Origin: GCA-002722245 sp964230605
GTDB taxonomy: Bacteria > Bacteroidota > Bacteroidia > Flavobacteriales_C > GCA-002722245
NCBI GenBank assembly: GCA_964230605.1
Contig: CAXRIN010000046.1
Coordinates: 46,673-110,672 of the forward strand
DNA length: 64,000 nt
Direction of reading: 5' to 3'
Shown: positions 60,501-64,000 of the stretch, one piece after another
Layout: each line of letters begins with the position of its first letter
How positions within the stretch are numbered: the stretch's first letter is position 1
Program-made: the position numbers and the translations under genes
The notes under the pieces: generated by a model
The model's database searches: none
Told to the model about the DNA's origin: nothing
Seen by the model: only the letters and a program-made list of their open reading frames with translations

Positions 60501-62082
60501 TAGAACTCGTCACTCAACTCCAGGGGTAGGTTTAATTTCGCCACCTCCTCACCATGATATTTACTCTATTGAGGATTTAGCACAGTTAATATATGACTTG
60601 AAAAACGCTAACAGAGAAGCTAGAATTAACGTTAAGTTAGTTTCTGAAGCTGGTGTTGGGACAATTGCATCAGGAGTTGCTAAAGCAAAAGGTGATGTAG
60701 TAATGATTTCAGGTTATGATGGAGGTACTGGAGCATCTCCTTTATCATCTATCAGACACGCTGGTTTACCTTGGGAGCTTGGATTAGCTGAGACTCACCA
60801 AACATTAGTGATTAACGATTTAAGATCAAGAATTACAGTTCAAACTGATGGTCAGTTGAGAACAGGTAGAGATATTGCAATTGCAGCATTATTAGGTGCT
60901 GAGGAATGGGGAGTTGCTACTGCAGCGCTTGTTGTTGAAGGTTGTATAATGATGAGAAAGTGTCACTTAAACACTTGTCCTGTTGGAATTGCAACTCAAA
61001 ACAAAGAACTAAGAGCATTATTCTCAGGGAACCCTGATCATGTTGTTAACTTCTTTAATTTCTTAGCAGAAGATTTAAGAGAAGTAATGGCTGAATTAGG
61101 TTTCAGAACTGTTGATGAGATGATTGGTAGAACTGATATGTTAAAGGTTGATGAGAACCTTAATCATTGGAAGTTAAACAATCTTGATTTAACTCCTATT
61201 TTGTTCCGTCCAGCTGAATCTGATTCGGTTGATGTATACAAAACAAGAGAGCAAGAGCATGAGATTTTTGATATTCTAGATCGTAAGTTTATTGAAGCTG
61301 CAAAACCAGCTTTAACAAATGGAGAAAAAGTATTTGCTGAATTTGGAATTATCAATACTGATCGTTCTGTTGGAGCGATGCTTTCTAATGAGGTTTCAAA
61401 AGTTTACGGAAGTGCAGGATTGCCGGAAGGAACAATTCATTTAAAACTGAAGGGTTCATGTGGTCAAGCATTTTCAGCATTCACAGCAAAAGGAATTTTC
61501 TTTGAAGTTGAGGGTGAAGCAAATGATTACTTTGGAAAAGGTCTTTCAGGAGGTAAGTTAGTTATTTATCCTCCAAAAGAATCTACTCTTGTTGCTTCAG
61601 AAAATATGATAGTAGGAAATGTTGCATTCTATGGAGCTACTTCAGGAAAAGCATTCATTAACGGTATGGCGGGTGAACGTTTCTGTGTAAGAAACTCAGG
61701 TGCAGTAGCTGTTGTAGAAGGAATTGGAGATCATGGTGCTGAATACATGACTGGAGGTAAGATGGTTGTTCTTGGTGAAACAGGAAGAAACTTTGGAGCT
61801 GGTATGTCAGGTGGATATGCATTTATTTGGGATAAGAATGATACGTTTATTAAGAACTTCAATCCTGAATTAAGCGATATAGAAGGTCTTTCTGATGCAG
61901 ATGCGGCAGAATTAAAGTCTTTAATTGAAGAGCACGCCGAGGCAACAAACTCGAAAGTAGCTGAAGAAATTTTAGCGAACTGGTCGAACGAATTACCTAA
62001 GTTTAAAAAGGTAATGCCAAGAGACTATAAGAGAGTATTGGAAGAAAGAGCGAAAAAAGCAAAAGAAGAGGCTGTAGCTTAA
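57565..62082 (+). CDS. gltB: Glutamate synthase (NADPH-type) large subunit
   Basis: The ATG at 57565 (1505 residues) is preferred over an in-frame ATG/alternative codon 45 bases upstream, which falls in the leader palindrome region. Residue Cys17 (HDSCGIGF) is the glutaminase nucleophile, probably exposed by removal of the first 16 residues. Domains in order are class II amidotransferase (17-430), central domain, FMN-binding synthase domain with ISGYDGGTGASPL, the [3Fe-4S] cysteines in CHLNTCPVG, and a C-terminal GxGxG beta-helix. It makes two glutamates from glutamine and 2-oxoglutarate together with GltD. Confidence 0.96.
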   Translation: MAQKQGLYDPSFEHDSCGIGFVANLNNEKQYSYIQNALDMLVNMEHRGGCGCEPETGDGAGILLQVPHEFYAAECKKLGFELPGEGKYGVAMTFFPKDAKLRATVKSRLEEYIKRLGFELLGYRDVPTDNSMIGKSALRVEPHVEQVFLKFLESDDPKALERRLVVLRKYAIRTIRNEMKGIDDSFYIASCSAKKVVYKGMLRTDQVQKYYLDLQNKEMKTALAVVHSRFSTNTFPQWRLAQPFRYIAHNGEINTIKGNVNWMKSKQVLLESTEFTLEEIDWMMPICDIKRSDSSNLDNVVELLTLGGRSLPEVMMMLVPEAWQNNPEMREEKRAFYEYYSSIMEPWDGPASISFTDGDVVGATLDRNGLRPSRYCVLNDGTIVMSSEAGSLIVDETKVVKKGRLQPGKLFVADLKNGKIISDDELKDDICARKPYGRWLKENKLTLQDIARPRQKSKQPATGEELLQKQIAFGFTREDLSEILEPMSKDGKEPLGSMGTDTPLAVLSTQAQHVSNYFKQLFAQVSNPPIDPIREAVIMSLYTNLGEQRNILTETPEHCRQIHLDTPVLSNGQLDKIKGLNDDAFKSYTINATFSATNRAGALERAIDEICANAERATLMGCNILIISNKLISESDAPIPSLLAVGAIHTSLTKKGLRAKTSIVVEGGDVIETHHYATLIGFGANAVNAYLAGDTIRSIFKDELEAGEVTIKQLLKNYSKAICGGLLKIFSKMGISTLQSYQGAQIFEALGISDAVIQKCFKGTTSRIQGMTFDDLAREAVIKHERAFSNWSADKHLYIGGYYQWKRKGEAHLFNPTTIHLLQNSTRNNDFGTYKKYAQAINDQSKRHITLRSLLDFNKGKSISIDEVESKESIMKRFATGAMSFGSISYEAHSTLAIAMNRIGGKSNSGEGGEDEERFIKKENGDWERSAIKQIASGRFGVTSNYLTNADELQIKVAQGAKPGEGGQLPGHKVDDWIGRTRHSTPGVGLISPPPHHDIYSIEDLAQLIYDLKNANREARINVKLVSEAGVGTIASGVAKAKGDVVMISGYDGGTGASPLSSIRHAGLPWELGLAETHQTLVINDLRSRITVQTDGQLRTGRDIAIAALLGAEEWGVATAALVVEGCIMMRKCHLNTCPVGIATQNKELRALFSGNPDHVVNFFNFLAEDLREVMAELGFRTVDEMIGRTDMLKVDENLNHWKLNNLDLTPILFRPAESDSVDVYKTREQEHEIFDILDRKFIEAAKPALTNGEKVFAEFGIINTDRSVGAMLSNEVSKVYGSAGLPEGTIHLKLKGSCGQAFSAFTAKGIFFEVEGEANDYFGKGLSGGKLVIYPPKESTLVASENMIVGNVAFYGATSGKAFINGMAGERFCVRNSGAVAVVEGIGDHGAEYMTGGKMVVLGETGRNFGAGMSGGYAFIWDKNDTFIKNFNPELSDIEGLSDADAAELKSLIEEHAEATNSKVAEEILANWSNELPKFKKVMPRDYKRVLEERAKKAKEEAVA

Positions 62083-62203
62083 TAGGTTCAAAGTTTACAT
62101 TGGATAAGAACTTTATATTAGGACAGAATAAGAACAAATTAAAAACTTAGTTAAAGGGATTGGTCTTTGACCTTTGAACTTTAAACTTTTAACTAAAAAT
62201 AAT

Positions 62204-63685
62204 ATGGGTCAAGCAGACGGATTTTTAAAGTTTGATAGAGATTTACCAAAAAAGCAATCTGTAGAAGATAGAATTAAGCATTACGAAGAATTCTATAAGC
62301 CTTTTTCGGAAAAAGAAACTAACGAACAAGCTGCAAGATGTATGAACTGTGGTGTTCCGTTTTGTCATAACGGATGTCCACTTGGAAATGTAATTCCAGA
62401 GTTTAATGATGCTGTTTACAGAAAGGAATGGAAGGAAGCTTATGATATTCTTTCTACAACAAATAATTTTCCAGAGTTTACAGGAAGAATTTGTCCAGCT
62501 CCTTGTGAAGGATCATGTGTCTTAGGGATTAATAAACCACCAGTTGCTATCGAGCACATTGAAAAATCGATTATTGAAGAAGCTTATGCTCAAGGATGGG
62601 TTAAGCCTGATTTAACTATTGAAAGAACTGGTAAGAAGGTTGCTGTTGTTGGATCTGGACCTGCTGGGTTAGCTGCAGCTGATCAATTAAATAAGGCTGG
62701 TCATAACGTAACTGTTTTTGAAAGAGCTCAAGCTCCAGGTGGATTATTACGATTTGGTATTCCTGATTTCAAGTTAGATAAATCTGTTGTTGAAAGAAGA
62801 GTTCAGGTGATGATTGAGGAAGGTGTGGCCTTCAAGTGTGGCGTTAATGTAGGAACTGACGTAACTGCTGATCAATTAAAAGAAGAGTATGATGCCGTAA
62901 TTCTTGCTGGTGGAGCTACAACTCCAAGAGATGTGCCTATTGCTGGTAGAGATTTGAAAGGAATTCATTTTGCTATGGACTTCTTATCATCAAACTCGTC
63001 AAGAGTACAAGAGTTAAATAGAGAGAATCATAAAGGTCAGCCGGTTGAAGAAATTTGGGCAACAGATAAGAATGTTGTTGTTATTGGAGGAGGAGATACA
63101 GGTTCTGATTGTGTTGGTACTTCAAATAGACATGGTGCAAAGTCAATTACTCAGTTTGAAATTAACTTAAAGCCAGGTGTTGATAGAGCATCGGATAATC
63201 CTTGGCCAGAATATCCATTTATTTTGAGAACATCAACTTCTCATGAAGAAGGATGTGAAAGAGAGTGGAGTATTCTAACTAAGGAATTTGTTGGAGACGG
63301 TAATGGAAATCTAAAAGCTTTGAAGATTGCAGATTTAGAATGGTCTGTAGAAGCAGATGGTAGAAAAACATTTAAAGAGATTGAAGGTTCAGAAAGAGAG
63401 ATTCCATGTGATTTAGCTTTCTTAGCTATCGGTTTCATGGGGCCAGATCAGCCTTTAATTGAGCAATTTGGAGTGGAGACTGACCCAAGGTCAAATGCAA
63501 AAGCAAACTTAAAAGATTTTAAAACTTCAGTTGACGGAGTATTCGCTGCTGGAGATATAAGAAGAGGACAGTCATTAGTTGTTTGGGCAATCTCCGAAGG
63601 AAGAGAATGTGCCGCTTCTGTTGATGAATTCTTGATGGGGAAAACAGCCCTTGAAAGAAAAGATAATTCAATGTTGGCAATTTAA
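62204..63685 (+). CDS. gltD: Glutamate synthase small subunit (NADPH-dependent, FAD/Fe-S)
   Basis: From ATG 62204 this is 493 residues (MGQADGFLKFDRDLPKK, the usual GltD opening; an in-frame ATG 30 bases upstream adds ten non-conserved residues). The N-terminal domain has the [4Fe-4S] cysteines in CMNCGVPFCHNGCPLG and CPAPCEGSC. Then come the FAD motif GSGPAGLAAADQL, the NADPH motif VIGGGDTGSDCVG and the final AAGDIRRGQSLVVWAI. It passes electrons from NADPH to GltB. It follows gltB by 121 bp. Confidence 0.96.
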   Translation: MGQADGFLKFDRDLPKKQSVEDRIKHYEEFYKPFSEKETNEQAARCMNCGVPFCHNGCPLGNVIPEFNDAVYRKEWKEAYDILSTTNNFPEFTGRICPAPCEGSCVLGINKPPVAIEHIEKSIIEEAYAQGWVKPDLTIERTGKKVAVVGSGPAGLAAADQLNKAGHNVTVFERAQAPGGLLRFGIPDFKLDKSVVERRVQVMIEEGVAFKCGVNVGTDVTADQLKEEYDAVILAGGATTPRDVPIAGRDLKGIHFAMDFLSSNSSRVQELNRENHKGQPVEEIWATDKNVVVIGGGDTGSDCVGTSNRHGAKSITQFEINLKPGVDRASDNPWPEYPFILRTSTSHEEGCEREWSILTKEFVGDGNGNLKALKIADLEWSVEADGRKTFKEIEGSEREIPCDLAFLAIGFMGPDQPLIEQFGVETDPRSNAKANLKDFKTSVDGVFAAGDIRRGQSLVVWAISEGRECAASVDEFLMGKTALERKDNSMLAI

Positions 63686-63704
63686 GAATTAGTTCTTATT
63701 TTTG
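63674..63704 (+). promoter_or_regulatory. tRNA-Gly promoter (TTG-N20-TATTTTTG)
   Basis: TTG at 63674-63676, inside the last codons of gltD, is followed by 20 bases and a perfect TATTTTTG at 63697-63704. The box ends 11 bases before the tRNA. It is the best-spaced promoter on the plus strand in this window. Confidence 0.7.
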
Positions 63705-63715
63705 TCAAACGATAG

Positions 63716-63789
63716 GCGGGAATAGCTCAGTTGGCTAGAGCGTCAGCCTTCCAAGCTGAGGGTCGTGGGTTCGAGTCCCATTTCCCGCT
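63716..63789 (+). tRNA. tRNA-Gly (anticodon TCC)
   Basis: A full cloverleaf: acceptor GCGGGAA / TTCCCGC with discriminator T, D-stem GCTC / GAGC, anticodon stem TCAGC / GCTGA with loop CTTCCAA (anticodon TCC), and T-arm GTGGG-TTCGAGT-CCCAT. CCA is not encoded. It reads GGA and, by wobble, GGG glycine codons. Confidence 0.97.
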
Positions 63790-63794
63790 CAAAG

Positions 63795-63824
63795 AAAAGC
63801 TCCTTGAAAAAGGAGCTTTTTTGG
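63795..63824 (+). terminator. Rho-independent terminator after tRNA-Gly
   Basis: A perfect 11-bp stem AAAAGCTCCTT / AAGGAGCTTTT with a GAAA loop and a T-run, five bases after the tRNA. Confidence 0.92.
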
Positions 63825-63855
63825 TTTTCTATATTTCATTATTCGTCATCCTATG

Positions 63856-63891
63856 GGGTCAAGCACAAAAGTTGGGTCAAGCACAAAAGTT
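63856..63891. repeat. Tandem 18-bp direct repeat
   Basis: GGGTCAAGCACAAAAGTT occurs twice with no spacer and is followed by a further GGGG. It lies five bases beyond the stop of the transposase remnant, so it may be an IS end that has been duplicated. Confidence 0.6.
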
Positions 63892-63896
63892 GGGGA

Positions 63897-64000
63897 TTAG
63901 GCATAAATATTTGTTAATCTGAATAAAAAGTATTCCTTGTTTTTTACACCTCTAAACTGAGCTCTAAAAGCTTTAATTTTAGCATTAAATGATTCTGCTG
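63897..64000 (-). CDS. ISL3-like transposase, C-terminal end only (cut by the window edge)
   Basis: The minus strand reads AESFNAKIKAFRAQFRGVKN and continues KEYFLFRLTNIYA to a TAA at 63897. AESFNAKIK-x-FRxQFRGV is the highly conserved ending of ISL3-type (ISAon1-like) transposases. Only 33 codons are inside the window, so intactness cannot be judged. Confidence 0.75.
   Translation of the reverse strand, partial: AESFNAKIKAFRAQFRGVKNKEYFLFRLTNIYA

Noticed and set aside
57534..63789. Shared GCGGGAA/TTCCCGC arms of the gltB palindrome and tRNA-Gly as a recombination pair
   Set aside because: Similarity is limited to the seven-base arms; no flanking homology or integrase gene is present.

Overview
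The window is a low-GC stretch of a Bacteroidota chromosome, most likely of the class Flavobacteriia. The evidence is a SusC-like TonB receptor with an N-terminal carboxypeptidase-regulatory domain, a lipoprotein with a DDGSC motif, a small CCxxGCxxCPYG protein of a type common in this phylum, and promoters matching the Bacteroidota form TTG-N19/20-TAnnTTTG. I see no rRNA, CRISPR array or phage.

Positions 1-45247 are a large surface-polysaccharide island whose left edge lies outside the window. It holds a Wzm/Wzt-type ABC exporter (2046-4203), at least nine glycosyltransferases, and nucleotide-sugar enzymes (a WecE-like aminotransferase, a WecB-type 2-epimerase and an extended SDR epimerase). 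It also has an unusual load of decorating enzymes: two sulfotransferases, two glutamine-dependent AsnB enzymes, an ATP-grasp ligase with an amidohydrolase, an MBOAT/SGNH acylation pair, three acyltransferase-3 proteins, a polysaccharide deacetylase, a 2-oxoglutarate oxygenase and a methyltransferase. A four-gene module at 11268-14154 (ketoacyl synthase III, acyl carrier protein, ketoreductase, GNAT transferase) looks like a dedicated short fatty-acid line that makes an acyl group for a sugar. Together with the WecE-like enzyme it suggests a 4-amino-6-deoxy sugar carrying a 3-hydroxyacyl amide.

The island is a mosaic. An IS3-family element (20848-22285) with an amber codon in orfB sits exactly where a rightward block (11268-20809) meets a leftward block (22390-29236). 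At 29235 only the first ~26 codons of a glycosyltransferase survive, back to back with the leftward block. nadC and a YihY/BrkB membrane protein are embedded among glycosyltransferases.

From about 38957 the content turns to general functions: asnB, a large M1 metallopeptidase with an outer-membrane beta-barrel-like C-terminus, an M61 peptidase, dihydrolipoyl dehydrogenase, a flippase-like membrane protein, a lipoprotein/TonB-receptor pair, an OmpR-type response regulator, a PLP enzyme, the two glutamate synthase subunits and tRNA-Gly(TCC). The window ends in the C-terminus of an ISL3-like transposase. Strong rho-independent terminators follow lpdA, the lipoprotein gene, the TonB receptor gene, the response regulator gene and the tRNA gene. 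The 309-bp gap at 46944-47252 carries dispersed-repeat-like sequence.
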